NCBI GenBank assembly: GCA_013289855.1
Contig: JABCZD010000005.1
Location: 62,001 to 126,000, forward strand
Length of the DNA: 64,000 nt
Origin: Acidobacteriota bacterium
Lineage (GTDB): Bacteria > Acidobacteriota > Terriglobia > Acidiferrales > UBA7541
Direction of reading: 5' to 3'
Within the stretch, counting starts at the first letter, position 1, and every line of letters begins with the position of its first letter. The notes under the pieces were generated by a model, which saw only the letters and a list, made by a program, of their open reading frames with translations, searched no databases and was not told where the DNA came from. Shown one piece after another: positions 1 through 8,145 of this stretch. The translations under genes were made by a program, and so were the position numbers.

Positions 1-2
1 AG

Positions 3-299
3 GCAGCGACACAGCAGGCGCAAGACCGCACGACCGTTGAGCAGATGGGTGGCAAGGAACTGGCGATACAGAATTTTTACGGCAATCCCGGAGTGGTACA
101 CCGCGGGGATAGCGCGCAGCTTTGTTATGGCGTGGCCAACGCGAAAGTGGTGAAGCTGGAGCCGCAGGACAATCCGGTGTGGCCGTCGTATAGCCGGTGC
201 GTGAATGTGAAACCCACGAAGACCACGACGTATACGTTGACGGCGGAAGATGCGGCCGGGCACAGCGTGACGCAGAATGTGGAGATTCAGGTGCGGTGA
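3..299 (+). CDS. C-terminal part of an exported Ig-like-fold protein (5' end outside window)
   Basis: The reading frame is open from base 3 and ends at the stop at 297-299, so the gene begins before the window; an internal ATG lies at 45. The visible ~98 residues end in a short beta-rich segment (TTTYTLTAEDAAGHSVTQNV) typical of the last strands of bacterial Ig-like or Big domains. Two Cys residues (LCYGVAN and SRCVNVK) flank the domain and could form a disulfide, which would fit an extracytoplasmic location. Nothing visible points to a specific function. In such proteins this domain is usually a C-terminal appendage of a larger secreted or outer-membrane protein. The call as an Ig-like tail is moderately secure; the identity of the full protein is unknown. 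Confidence 0.55.
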   Translation, partial: AATQQAQDRTTVEQMGGKELAIQNFYGNPGVVHRGDSAQLCYGVANAKVVKLEPQDNPVWPSYSRCVNVKPTKTTTYTLTAEDAAGHSVTQNVEIQVR

Positions 300-309
300 G
301 AATCCAAAC

Positions 310-343
310 CAGGCCGGGCTAAAGCCCGGCGCCTACATAAGGC
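310..343. repeat. REP-like palindromic repeat, copy 1
   Basis: The element has a perfect 8-bp stem (GCCGGGCT / AGCCCGGC) with a two-base loop, flanked by CAG on the left and GCCTACATAAGGC on the right. A second copy at 22306-22341 shares the flanks and has a compensatory stem change, so it belongs to a repeat family and is not just a terminator. It has no T-run after the stem. It lies between the Ig-like gene and the greA promoter. Confidence 0.7.
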
Positions 344-383
344 AGACCAACACAAGAAGCGACCTAGATCCTACAATCCTCCC

Positions 384-413
384 TTGTGGCTGCAAAAGGT
401 AGCCATCTATAAT
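384..413 (+). promoter_or_regulatory. Putative sigma-70-type promoter of greA
   Basis: A perfect TATAAT lies at 408-413. TTGTGG at 384-389 is a plausible -35 with an 18-base spacer. The start codon of greA is about 70 bases further on, leaving a short 5' UTR. The -10 match is exact and the -35 match is weak, so this is a prediction from consensus only. Confidence 0.5.
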
Positions 414-484
414 GCTCGTTTACCTGGCGGCCGCTGGACCATACGGTTCTGGCGGGACGCCTGAAGAAATTGGTGCCGATAGTC

Positions 485-976
485 ATGTCTGAAGCGATCA
501 ACGATCCGCTGGCGAAGATTAAACAGAAGCTGCAGGACGAAATCGAAACGCTTTCTCACGAGCTGAACGTGGAGCTACCGAAAGAGATTGCCGTGGCGCG
601 CGCGCATGGCGACCTCTCGGAGAACGCCGAGTACAAATACGCCAAGGAGCGGCAGGGCTACGTGAATGCGCGGATGGGGCAGCTGAAGAAGCGGCTCGGC
701 GACCTGGGGATGCTGAATTTGACGAATATTCCTAAGGACCGCTCGGGATATGGTTCGCGCATTGTGGTGCTGGACACGCAGAAAGACGTGAAGATCGAAT
801 ACAAGCTGGTAAGCAGCGAAGAGGGCGACGTGGAAAAAGGCTTGATCTCCACGACTTCTCCTATCGGCAAGGCGCTGCTGAACCGCAAAGTGGGAGACGA
901 AATCGAAGTGACCACTCCCGCGGGGAAGAAAGAGTTTGAAGTGTTGAAGCTGGTGACCATTCACGACGACGTGTAA
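485..976 (+). CDS. greA: Transcription elongation factor GreA
   Basis: GreA binds the RNA polymerase secondary channel and stimulates cleavage of backtracked RNA, rescuing stalled elongation complexes. The protein is 163 residues from the ATG at 485, the usual family length. The N-terminal half is the coiled coil, with the diagnostic GDLSENAEYKYAKERQ tip motif; its acidic residues position the catalytic Mg2+. The C-terminal half is the FKBP-like domain (SPIGKALLNRKVGDEIEV). A TTG at 470 is in frame, but the ATG at 485 gives the canonical start (MSEAINDPLAKIKQKL). A consensus promoter lies about 70 bases upstream. The gene appears monocistronic and is followed by a hairpin-rich repeat. Confidence 0.95.
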   Translation: MSEAINDPLAKIKQKLQDEIETLSHELNVELPKEIAVARAHGDLSENAEYKYAKERQGYVNARMGQLKKRLGDLGMLNLTNIPKDRSGYGSRIVVLDTQKDVKIEYKLVSSEEGDVEKGLISTTSPIGKALLNRKVGDEIEVTTPAGKKEFEVLKLVTIHDDV

Positions 977-987
977 TGGCGGTTCGG

Positions 988-1080
988 GTAGCACAGGCAG
1001 TCTTGTTTCACGGTAGGGTGCTTGTCCCGAGCTTGCCTAGCCACACGGCAAAGGCGCACAGGCAAGAGTGCCTGTGCTAC
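988..1080. repeat. Inverted-repeat element after greA
   Basis: GTAGCACAGGCA (988-999) is repeated in inverted form as TGCCTGTGCTAC (1069-1080). Within the right half a perfect 9-bp hairpin, GCACAGGCA-agag-TGCCTGTGC, occupies 1056-1077. No T-run follows, so a Rho-independent terminator is unlikely. The layout looks like an intergenic mobile palindrome or a small repeat unit between greA and the peptidase gene. Confidence 0.5.
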
Positions 1081-1121
1081 GTTTGACCCGTCGACAGCCT
1101 GCCTGATTGCATACTCTTGTT

Positions 1122-2057
1122 ATGAGACCTTCCTTGATTGTTCACGGCGGGGCCTGGGATATCCCGGACGAGGCGGCGGAGGCATGTACGGCGGGGTGTC
1201 AGCGGGCGCTGGTGGCGGGCTGGGCCGTTCTGGCGGGCGGGGGCACGGCGCTGGATGCGATTGAAGCGGCGATTGTGGTGCTGGAAGATGATCCGGTTTT
1301 CGATGCGGGATACGGCTCGCACTTGAATCTTGATGGCCGCGTGGAATGTGATGCGATCGTGATGGATGGCGCCACGCTGCGGGCTGGGGCTGCGGCTACG
1401 TTGCACCGGGTGAAAAATCCGATTCGCGCGGCCCGGGCGATTCTGGAAAAATGCCCACACATGATGCTGGTGGCGGAAGGCGCGGAACGCTTCGCACAAG
1501 AAAACGGCGTCGCGCTTTGCAAGGCGGAAGAGTTGGTCAGCGAGGCGGAATGGGACGCGTGGATGAAATGCAAGAAGGATGCGCACGCGGCGGAGCATCA
1601 TCGCGGTCATGAGCAGGGGACCGTGGGCGCGGTGGCGCTGGACTACGAGGGGCGGCTCTTTGCCGCGACTTCAACCGGCGGAACTTGTTGTAAGCTGCCG
1701 GGTCGCGTGGGGGATTCGCCGTTGATCGGATGCGGGTGTTATGCGGACGCGGAGGCTGGAGGGGTTTCTTGCACGGGCTACGGCGAAGCGATCATGAAAG
1801 TGGTGATGGCGAAGAGTGCGACGGATTACTTGCGGGGGCAGGATTCCGCGGCGGCGCATACGGAGGACGGACGTGGCTCGTCTGGCGCGATGCTCGCGGC
1901 GAAGAGAGCCGTGGATTTGTTGGCCGCGCGCACAGCGGGCACTGGCGGATTGATTCTGCTGGATCGCAACGGAGAACCGGGGTTTGCGTTTAATACGCCG
2001 CGGATGGCATATGGATATGTCGAGGCTGGGGGAACTTTTATTACCTCGGTAGGGTGA
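1122..2057 (+). CDS. Isoaspartyl peptidase / L-asparaginase (Ntn hydrolase, type 2)
   Basis: Members of this family remove N-terminal beta-aspartyl residues from damaged peptides and usually also hydrolyse L-asparagine. The protein is 311 residues from the ATG at 1122; a TTG at 1107 is less likely. The N-terminal SLIVHGGAWDIP and the GGGTALDAIEAAI segments are typical of the alpha subunit. Autoproteolysis is expected before Thr167 of the HEQGTVGAVALD motif, releasing a beta subunit whose N-terminal Thr is the nucleophile. The following ATSTGGTCCKLPGRVGDSP and GCGCYAD stretches match the substrate pocket. There is no signal peptide, so it should be cytoplasmic. The stop is 35 bases before the aldo/keto reductase start, so the two may be co-transcribed. 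Confidence 0.9.
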   Translation: MRPSLIVHGGAWDIPDEAAEACTAGCQRALVAGWAVLAGGGTALDAIEAAIVVLEDDPVFDAGYGSHLNLDGRVECDAIVMDGATLRAGAAATLHRVKNPIRAARAILEKCPHMMLVAEGAERFAQENGVALCKAEELVSEAEWDAWMKCKKDAHAAEHHRGHEQGTVGAVALDYEGRLFAATSTGGTCCKLPGRVGDSPLIGCGCYADAEAGGVSCTGYGEAIMKVVMAKSATDYLRGQDSAAAHTEDGRGSSGAMLAAKRAVDLLAARTAGTGGLILLDRNGEPGFAFNTPRMAYGYVEAGGTFITSVG

Positions 2058-2092
2058 AAGAAACTCTGGACGGCGATTTCTTGGGAGGCGCG

Positions 2093-3064
2093 ATGAAGTA
2101 TCGGCGGTTTGGCAGATTGGGATGGGACGTCAGCGAAATTGGCTATGGCATGTGGGGGATGGCGGGATGGAGCGGCTCCGACGATAAGGAATCGCTGGCC
2201 GGGCTGCAACGCTACGTGGATCTGGGTGGTAATTTTTTTGATACCGCGTGGGCGTACGGCGCGGGGCATAGCGAGGAGCTGCTGGGCAAGATTTTGCGCG
2301 CCAACAGCGGCAAACGGCTGTTTGCGGCGACGAAGATTCCGCCGAAGAATCAGCAGTGGCCGAGCCGGCGCGAATTTTCCATGGACGATTGTTTTCCGCC
2401 GGAATACATCGAAGAGTACGTACATAAGAGTCTGAAGAATATTGACTGCGACGTACTGGACCTGATGCAGTTCCATACCTGGGAAGATGGTTGGCTGGAC
2501 GACGAACGGATGGCGCGTTCGATTCAGGATATGCGCGCGAGCGGGAAAGTGCGCGCAGTCGGAATCAGCATCAACCGCTGGGAACCGGCAAACGGGATTC
2601 GCGCGGTGCGTTCCGGATTGATAGATGCGGTGCAAGTGATCTACAACATTTTCGACCAGAATCCCGAAGATGAACTTTTCCCGGCGTGCCGCGAACACGG
2701 CGTGGCAGTGATCGCGCGCGTACCGTTTGACGAAGGGACGCTGACCGGCACTTTGACGCTGGACAGCAAGTGGCCCGAGGGCGACTGGCGCGGAACTTAT
2801 TTTGTGGAAGAAAATCTACGGGCCAGCGTGGCGCGCGCGGAAGCATTGAAGCCGTTATTGACCCCGGAAATGAATATGCCAGAGATGGCGCTGCGATTTA
2901 TTCTGAATAATCGCGATGTGAGCACGATTATTCCTGGGATGCGCAAGCTGCGGAACGTGGAGGCGAACGTCGCTGCCAGCGATCGCGGGCCGCTGCCGCG
3001 CGGACGGCATGAAGAGCTGCGCAAGCATCGCTGGGATCGCGTGCCTACGAAGTGGTCGCAGTAG
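2093..3064 (+). CDS. Aldo/keto reductase
   Basis: This is a TIM-barrel NAD(P)H-dependent oxidoreductase of 323 residues. The start at 2093 is preceded by a good ribosome binding site (GGGAGG at 2083-2088); the upstream frame from 2054 overlaps the previous gene and lacks one. The catalytic tetrad is visible as Asp in FFDTAWAYG, Tyr in the same motif, Lys in FAATKIPP and His in LMQFHTW. The C-terminal SIIPGM-like segment (VSTIIPGMRKLRNVEAN) is the cofactor-binding signature. The substrate cannot be read from the sequence. It follows the isoaspartyl peptidase on the same strand. Confidence 0.9.
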   Translation: MKYRRFGRLGWDVSEIGYGMWGMAGWSGSDDKESLAGLQRYVDLGGNFFDTAWAYGAGHSEELLGKILRANSGKRLFAATKIPPKNQQWPSRREFSMDDCFPPEYIEEYVHKSLKNIDCDVLDLMQFHTWEDGWLDDERMARSIQDMRASGKVRAVGISINRWEPANGIRAVRSGLIDAVQVIYNIFDQNPEDELFPACREHGVAVIARVPFDEGTLTGTLTLDSKWPEGDWRGTYFVEENLRASVARAEALKPLLTPEMNMPEMALRFILNNRDVSTIIPGMRKLRNVEANVAASDRGPLPRGRHEELRKHRWDRVPTKWSQ

Positions 3065-3109
3065 GCTTCCGCCACAATTCCAGGCAAGAATATCGCAGGT
3101 GAAATCGTT

Positions 3110-3400
3110 CTAGGCGGTCTGCTTTAGCGCGCGTTCCACCAGCGTGAGGCAGCGGTCGGCTTGTTCGCGAAGGAGTTCTTCGCGTTCGCCGCGGTCATTT
3201 TGCGCGTTGTGCAATTCGTCGGCGATCGCGAGGGCGGCCAGCACGGCGATTTTCTGAGTGTCTACGGTAGCCGTGGCGTCGGCGATGGCGCGCATTTTTT
3301 GATCCACGTAGGCAGCAAGTTTCTGCACGTAGGTCTCGTCGAGTTCGCCGCGGATGGCGTAGGGTTGGCCGAAGATTTGAACTTTTACCGGCGTGGTCAT
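3110..3400 (-). CDS. zapA: Cell division protein ZapA
   Basis: ZapA binds FtsZ and promotes bundling of protofilaments in the Z-ring. The 96-residue protein has the family layout: an N-terminal beta-alpha head (VKVQIFGQPYAIRGELDETYVQKLAAYVDQKM) and a C-terminal coiled coil (residues ~50-95). The TVDTQKIAVLAALAIADEL segment is the conserved junction. A GAGGGC ribosome binding site precedes the ATG at 3400. It is convergent with the aldo/keto reductase and followed upstream by a DinB-like gene on the same strand. Confidence 0.88.
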   Translation of the reverse strand: MTTPVKVQIFGQPYAIRGELDETYVQKLAAYVDQKMRAIADATATVDTQKIAVLAALAIADELHNAQNDRGEREELLREQADRCLTLVERALKQTA

Positions 3401-3485
3401 TGCTGCCCTCTTGGAAATTCAAAATAGCACATCCATACGATCGACATGGGAATGTTTCGTCGCGCGCGCATGGTCAACCCTGCGG

Positions 3486-3986
3486 TCACCGGCTAGGTCG
3501 CTCTGGCCAATCGTGATCGGGGCGGACGGGAAGCGGCTGATCGGGCCCGAGATTGGCGGAACTGATGGCGGCAAAGATGAAATTCTCCGGTGGAACGGGA
3601 TGGCCTGCCAGCCGGCGCAACATAGCCAGCTGCCCGGCATGAGTCATGGCATCGGAAAAAGGTCCCTGCAACAACACCTCCGCGGTGATGCCCCGAAATT
3701 CCGTTCCCCGTTCCAGGTGTTGCGCCAAGTCCGTCAGCGTCTCGTGAAAATGCGCGACCGCGGCGGAAAAATCGGGTAGCACGGGTGGGCGATAGCTACC
3801 GCCGATGAAGAACGTTCGCGCGTATCCCAGGACACTGTCCATGTGGTGAATCAATTCGTGGGGCGAGCGAACCTGGGGCGCTGCGCGGAAGGCTGCGAAT
3901 TCTGGCGACGCGCCACGAAGCGCTTTCTGCGTTCTGTACGCCAAGGCGGCCAAGAAATGCTTCAGTAATGCCCGTTGATCATCCAT
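3486..3986 (-). CDS. DinB-like (DUF1572/YfiT superfamily) protein
   Basis: The 166-residue protein looks like a four-helix DinB-type fold. Helix 2 has SPHELIHHMDSVLGYA and the last helix has DAMTHAGQLAMLRRLAG; His residues in these positions usually bind a divalent metal. Members in other bacteria include thiol-dependent transferases and many uncharacterised proteins, so no reaction can be assigned. No signal peptide or membrane segment is seen. It lies between zapA and the sigma-54 activator on the minus strand. Confidence 0.7.
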   Translation of the reverse strand: MDDQRALLKHFLAALAYRTQKALRGASPEFAAFRAAPQVRSPHELIHHMDSVLGYARTFFIGGSYRPPVLPDFSAAVAHFHETLTDLAQHLERGTEFRGITAEVLLQGPFSDAMTHAGQLAMLRRLAGHPVPPENFIFAAISSANLGPDQPLPVRPDHDWPERPSR

Positions 3987-4089
3987 GGGCGGCCCACCTG
4001 CGGCCAGTTTTCAACTTCAGCATAGCGGGAATAATCAGTCAAATTTGACCACAGTCTGGCCACAATCGTTGGCGAAGCAAGCGAACGCG

Positions 4090-6246
4090 TTAGATGGGGC
4101 GGCGGATGTTCAGCTTGCGCATGCGGGCTTGCAGCGTGGTGCGCTTCATGCCGAGCAAGGTGGCGGCCCCTTGCGTTCCCGCGATGCGCCATTCGGTTTG
4201 GCGCAGGGCACGCAGAATGTGCTGGCGTTCGGCTTCTTCAAGCGTGCTAACCGCTTTCGCGCCGGAGCCCGGAGCATGCGCGAGTTCCCCGGCAGCGGAT
4301 TCCCCGGCCGGATCAGCACTGGCCGCCGTGGCGGCGGATTTCAATTCCGAGATAGGAACGCGCAACTCTTTTCCCGGCGAAAGAATGACTGCGCGCTCCA
4401 CCAGATTTTCCAGCTCGCGAACGTTGCCGGGCCAGGAGTAGTGAACGAGGGCATCCATGGCTTGCGCAGGAACATATTCCACCGTCTTGTTGAGGCGGCG
4501 GCTGAATTTTTGCACGAAATAGCGGACTAACAGCGCAACATCTTCGGGGCGCTCGCGCAGCGCTGGAATAGTGATGGGAAATACGTTCAAGCGGTAATAA
4601 AGATCGCTGCGGAAGGCGCGCTCGGCCACTAATCTTGCAAGATCCTGATTGGTGGCGGCGACCACGCGAACATCGACGCGCTGCGTGCGATTGCTGCCCA
4701 AGCGCTCAAATTCCTGCTCCTGGAGAACGCGCAATAATTTTGGCTGCAGCTCCAGTGGCAGGTCGCCCACTTCATCGAGGAAGAGCGTGCCGCGATCGGC
4801 GAGCTCGAAACGCCCTATTTTTTGATTGATGGCGCCGGTGAAGGCGCCGCGTTCGTGGCCGAAAAGTTCAGATTCGAGCAAGCCCGAAGGAATGGCTGCG
4901 CAATTTACTTTAACGAAAGTGCGTTCGCGGCGCGGACTAAGGTTGTGAATGGCGCGGGCGATCAATTCCTTGCCGGTTCCCGTTTCTCCGAGGATCAGCG
5001 CGGTGGTACTGGCCGGAGCGACTAACTCTACTTGCGACAAGGCCTGTTTGAGCAGCGGGCTGTCGCCAATAATTTCTTCAAAGTTGAATTCCGTGCGAAT
5101 TTCTTCTTCAAGATAGAGCTTTTCCTCGGCCAGCTTGTCTTTCAGCGCGTCGATTTCCTTGAAAGCCAAAGCGTTTTCGACGGCGATGGCAATTTGGCCG
5201 CCCACTTGTTGCAACAGCTCAATGTCCGGCGGCGCGAACGCGTCGACGCGCCGGCTGGCCAGGTTCAACGTGCCGAAGGTGTGGCCGTGGTTGATCAGCG
5301 GGATGCAGCAAATCGTTTGCAGTCCTTCGGAGCGCAGCGTGCGTACAATTTCGCTGGGATAGCGGTCGAATTCCGCACCGCGGGCGATGAGAGGCTTTCC
5401 CGTGGCGATCGCGTGACCGGCTGGCGACGCGTCTCTGGGGATGACCACCTCCGCTTTAATAAGTTGCTGACGGCCGGGAAAATCCAGCGCGTAAATTTTC
5501 AGCAGCCCAGTAGACGGGTCGAGCAGCGCCAGGCTGGTGTAGTCCAGCTGGATGACGCGCTCGATGGTCGAGACAATTCCCCGAAAAAGCTCAGGAAGCT
5601 CTCGCGTGGTCACCAGCACGTTGTTAATTTCCAGCAACACCTGCAAACGGTCGCGTTCGCGCGCCAGTTGCTGCTGATAGGCCTGGGACAATTCCAGGTT
5701 GAGGGCGTTGTCTACCGCAACGGCTACTTGACTGGCCACGCGCTGCATAAAGTGCGCTTCGCCTTCGGTGATCACTTGCGGAATCAGCCGTCCGAAGGCC
5801 ATTGTGCCCAAACGGCGTTGCGCGGTAGTGAGCGGAACGAAGGCCACGGAGCGTACGCCGCCTTCCCGCAGGTGCTGAAGAAAATCCGGGTAGCGCGGAT
5901 CCGTATCCGTATCGGAGACGATGAACGAATTCTGCGTCTGCCACACCCAGCCGGAAGGATGGTCGTCAATGCCGCTTTCCGAGCCGGCGCGTTTGTCGGT
6001 GGGCTGGCGGGTTTCCAGCACGTGCAGACGCATTACGTTGCGGGCGGAGTCGTACAACGTAAGCGCGAGAAAATCGAAGTCGACGACGTTATGCAGCCGT
6101 TCGGAAAGGTCGTGGAACAGCGCCGGCAAGTCGCGTTGCTGCGCAATCGCCTCGCTGACTTCCAGCAAGGCTTCGAGTTGGCGCCGGGAATGATCGACAG
6201 GCGCGGTGAGCGCCGGTTCCGGCGGGAAAATGACGGGTTCCGCCAT
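4090..6246 (-). CDS. Sigma-54-dependent transcriptional activator with two GAF domains (FhlA/NorR-like)
   Basis: This 718-residue enhancer-binding protein should remodel sigma-54 RNA polymerase by ATP hydrolysis. GAF domain 1 spans about residues 25-185 and GAF domain 2 about 210-365; they are joined and followed by coiled segments. The AAA+ domain has Walker A GETGTGKE (420-427), the GAFTGA sigma-54 contact loop (starting at 467), Walker B GTLFLDEVGDL and the conserved NVRELENLVERAVIL. A C-terminal Fis-type helix-turn-helix ends the protein (RIAGTQGAATLLGMKRTTLQARMRKL). The domain order matches FhlA-type activators, whose GAF domains bind small ligands. The ligand and the target promoters are unknown; no obvious sigma-54 target gene lies next to it. 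There is no receiver domain, so it is not a classical two-component regulator. Confidence 0.92.
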   Translation of the reverse strand: MAEPVIFPPEPALTAPVDHSRRQLEALLEVSEAIAQQRDLPALFHDLSERLHNVVDFDFLALTLYDSARNVMRLHVLETRQPTDKRAGSESGIDDHPSGWVWQTQNSFIVSDTDTDPRYPDFLQHLREGGVRSVAFVPLTTAQRRLGTMAFGRLIPQVITEGEAHFMQRVASQVAVAVDNALNLELSQAYQQQLARERDRLQVLLEINNVLVTTRELPELFRGIVSTIERVIQLDYTSLALLDPSTGLLKIYALDFPGRQQLIKAEVVIPRDASPAGHAIATGKPLIARGAEFDRYPSEIVRTLRSEGLQTICCIPLINHGHTFGTLNLASRRVDAFAPPDIELLQQVGGQIAIAVENALAFKEIDALKDKLAEEKLYLEEEIRTEFNFEEIIGDSPLLKQALSQVELVAPASTTALILGETGTGKELIARAIHNLSPRRERTFVKVNCAAIPSGLLESELFGHERGAFTGAINQKIGRFELADRGTLFLDEVGDLPLELQPKLLRVLQEQEFERLGSNRTQRVDVRVVAATNQDLARLVAERAFRSDLYYRLNVFPITIPALRERPEDVALLVRYFVQKFSRRLNKTVEYVPAQAMDALVHYSWPGNVRELENLVERAVILSPGKELRVPISELKSAATAASADPAGESAAGELAHAPGSGAKAVSTLEEAERQHILRALRQTEWRIAGTQGAATLLGMKRTTLQARMRKLNIRRPI

Positions 6247-6457
6247 AGCTCAGGATAGCATCCGGGTTGCGCGAGGCTCAACCGTGGGGTTTTTACTGGG
6301 GCTTTTTCCGCCCAAACGTGGGTACGCCGAGAAATTTTTGTATGATACTAACGGGCCTTCGATGAAACATCCGTTGAGGATATGCGGAAGCTGGGCGGAG
6401 CGTGGCGCGTGAAATCGGAAAATGAACGATTGCAAGTCGGAGGGGTTATCGTCACGC

Positions 6458-7246
6458 ATGCCGCGGAATAAAGTTCTATTTCTCCTGACAATGTTAACGA
6501 TTTTTCTTTTTGTTCCGTCGCTTGCTCAAGCGCAGGGCGGTCCACCGCTGTTGACGAACGATCCGGGAACCCCTGGAGCGAAAAACTGGGAAATCAATCT
6601 GGCAGTGATGCCCGCTCTGGCACAGAACGCGCACGATTTTCAACTTCCGCAGCTCGACTTCAATTACGGCGTAGGCGCCACGATTCAGTTGACCTTCGAA
6701 GTGCCATACGTGTTGCAAACCCTTCCGAAACCTGTCAGCAGCGGCTGGAGCAATTCTTTTCCAGGAGTGAAGTGGAGGTTTATCGACAATAAAAAGGGTT
6801 GGAACGTTTCCATCTTCCCGCAGATGGAACTGAACGGGTCAGCGGACGCGATTCGGCATGGCATCGCGCAGAGCGCAACGCGTTTTCTGATGCCCGTGGA
6901 GGTGCAGCGCAACGTGGGCCCGCTGGAGCTTGATTTCGAGGCCGGCTACTACTTTCCGATTCATGGACACGAGGAACGCATCATCGGATTTGCCGCGGGC
7001 CATAATTTTACGAAGAAGGCGGAACTGATCGGCGAAGTTTACAACGACCGAGCGATGGGCACATTGCCGCACGATACGACATGGGATCTTGGCGGGCGCT
7101 ACGGCTTTCACAAGGGCCTAATTTTTCTGTTCATGGCCGGCCGCAGCTTCAGCGGAAACTCCAGCGGCCAGCCAAATTTCCTCGCGTATATCGGCGTACA
7201 GATTCTGTTGGAGAAAAACGGCCTGGCCCTGCACGCCGAGGAATAA
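6458..7246 (+). CDS. Exported outer-membrane-type protein, function unknown
   Basis: The protein is 262 residues from the ATG at 6458, which starts a clear signal peptide (MPRNKVLFLLTMLTIF through PSLAQAQ). An upstream ATG at 6422 would prepend 12 residues and hide the signal. After cleavage the sequence opens with GGPPLLTNDPGTPG, a motif I recognise from a family of uncharacterised proteobacterial and acidobacterial outer-membrane proteins. It then shows alternating beta-strand segments ending in FLAYIGVQILLE, compatible with a small beta-barrel. It is divergent from the sigma-54 activator, with about 210 bases between them, so the activator could regulate it; that is inference. Function unknown. 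Confidence 0.65.
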   Translation: MPRNKVLFLLTMLTIFLFVPSLAQAQGGPPLLTNDPGTPGAKNWEINLAVMPALAQNAHDFQLPQLDFNYGVGATIQLTFEVPYVLQTLPKPVSSGWSNSFPGVKWRFIDNKKGWNVSIFPQMELNGSADAIRHGIAQSATRFLMPVEVQRNVGPLELDFEAGYYFPIHGHEERIIGFAAGHNFTKKAELIGEVYNDRAMGTLPHDTTWDLGGRYGFHKGLIFLFMAGRSFSGNSSGQPNFLAYIGVQILLEKNGLALHAEE

Positions 7247-7259
7247 TAATGTCGCGGAG

Positions 7260-7568
7260 TTATTTGCGTCTCTTGACCCTTCCAAAGGCGTGCCCTTGAT
7301 TCCGGGCTCCATAAAAAATGTGGAGGATATCGGTGCCGCGTCGCGTCTTGCGGTAATAAATTAAATATTTTCCCGCTGGAAAGCACTTTACGCCGCGACC
7401 CATATTGCCCGAGGGTTTGCCGGCTGCCGGATACTCTCCCAGCAGCCAGAAACGTTCCGAGATGCTATCTACGAGTCGGTCCGCGACTTCCAGACTCGCC
7501 CGCTTCGCCCAATACACAAAAATCTCATCCAGGTCCCGTTGCGCAGCCGCCGAAACCCGGTAGTTCAT
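7260..7568 (-). CDS. parE: ParE/RelE-superfamily toxin
   Basis: The 102-residue protein starts MNYRVSAAAQRDLDEIFVYWAKR, the N-terminal helix pair of the ParE/RelE fold. It ends with YLIYYRKTRRGTDILHIFYGARN, the C-terminal strand motif that contacts the target. ParE members poison DNA gyrase and RelE members cleave mRNA on the ribosome; the sequence looks ParE-like. Its ATG overlaps the antitoxin stop by one base (TAATG), indicating translational coupling. It forms a type II toxin-antitoxin module with the gene at 7568-7918. Confidence 0.85.
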   Translation of the reverse strand: MNYRVSAAAQRDLDEIFVYWAKRASLEVADRLVDSISERFWLLGEYPAAGKPSGNMGRGVKCFPAGKYLIYYRKTRRGTDILHIFYGARNQGHAFGRVKRRK

Positions 7569-7918
7569 TACTTACCGGCGGCTTCCCGCGCAAGGAGCTT
7601 GCGCCCTCTCGCCTTTACCCCTTGCGCCAGCTTTTTCAATCCCTCGCGTCCTTCGTACTCGATGAAGTTACCCGCCGCAATATCTTCGATGCCGGCTCGC
7701 ACGCGCCGGCGAATTCCGTCCAGCTGTTCTTCCGTGAGGTCCTCAAGAATATCTGCCACGCTAGGCTTCGCCAGCCGTAAGGCGCGGTCGTCGTCGTCCT
7801 CCATTCGTCGCAACGCTTCGCGGACCACTTCGCTTGCGTTGTTATAACGCCCAGCTTTGACTTTCTTGCGGACAAAGCCGGCGAGCTCTTCCGTAATCGA
7901 AATGTTCATCTGGCCCAT
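7568..7918 (-). CDS. parD: ParD-type antitoxin (ribbon-helix-helix)
   Basis: From the ATG at 7918 the protein has 116 residues and begins MGQMNISITEELAGFVRKKV, the beta-strand and first helix of a ParD ribbon-helix-helix, followed by GRYNNASEVVREALRRME. The frame extends upstream to 7981 but the family start is at 7918. The C-terminal tail is longer than usual and basic (residues ~85-116, with KKLAQGVKARGRKLLARE), so it may include extra toxin-wrapping or disordered sequence. It sits immediately upstream of the toxin, the usual order for ParDE. The complex normally represses its own promoter. Confidence 0.85.
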   Translation of the reverse strand: MGQMNISITEELAGFVRKKVKAGRYNNASEVVREALRRMEDDDDRALRLAKPSVADILEDLTEEQLDGIRRRVRAGIEDIAAGNFIEYEGREGLKKLAQGVKARGRKLLAREAAGK

Positions 7919-8145
7919 AAAATTCCTCTTCGTTTCCCAAATCCTCTTTCCGAGATTATCTAGGTCGTTCGTTGATGTCAATCTTTGACAATCATGCTAT
8001 TTCTGCAAAATCGCGCCTTTCCCTAGCACCGGCAGTAAGCGAGACGAAACTTATTCGCCCTGACGCGCGCTGATTTGTTCCCACGCCATATGAGTATAAG
8101 ATTGTGCGCGATTTGCAGCTCGATGCGCCTGGGAGGTAACAGGAT

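Noticed and set aside
988..1080. Hairpin after greA as a Rho-independent terminator
   Set aside because: No T-run follows the 9-bp stem, and a second matching arm lies 60 bases upstream; a repeat element explains it better.
5032..6258. Long plus-strand frame (408 codons) across the sigma-54 activator gene
   Set aside because: It is antisense to a gene with complete functional motifs; long antisense frames are expected in GC-rich coding DNA.
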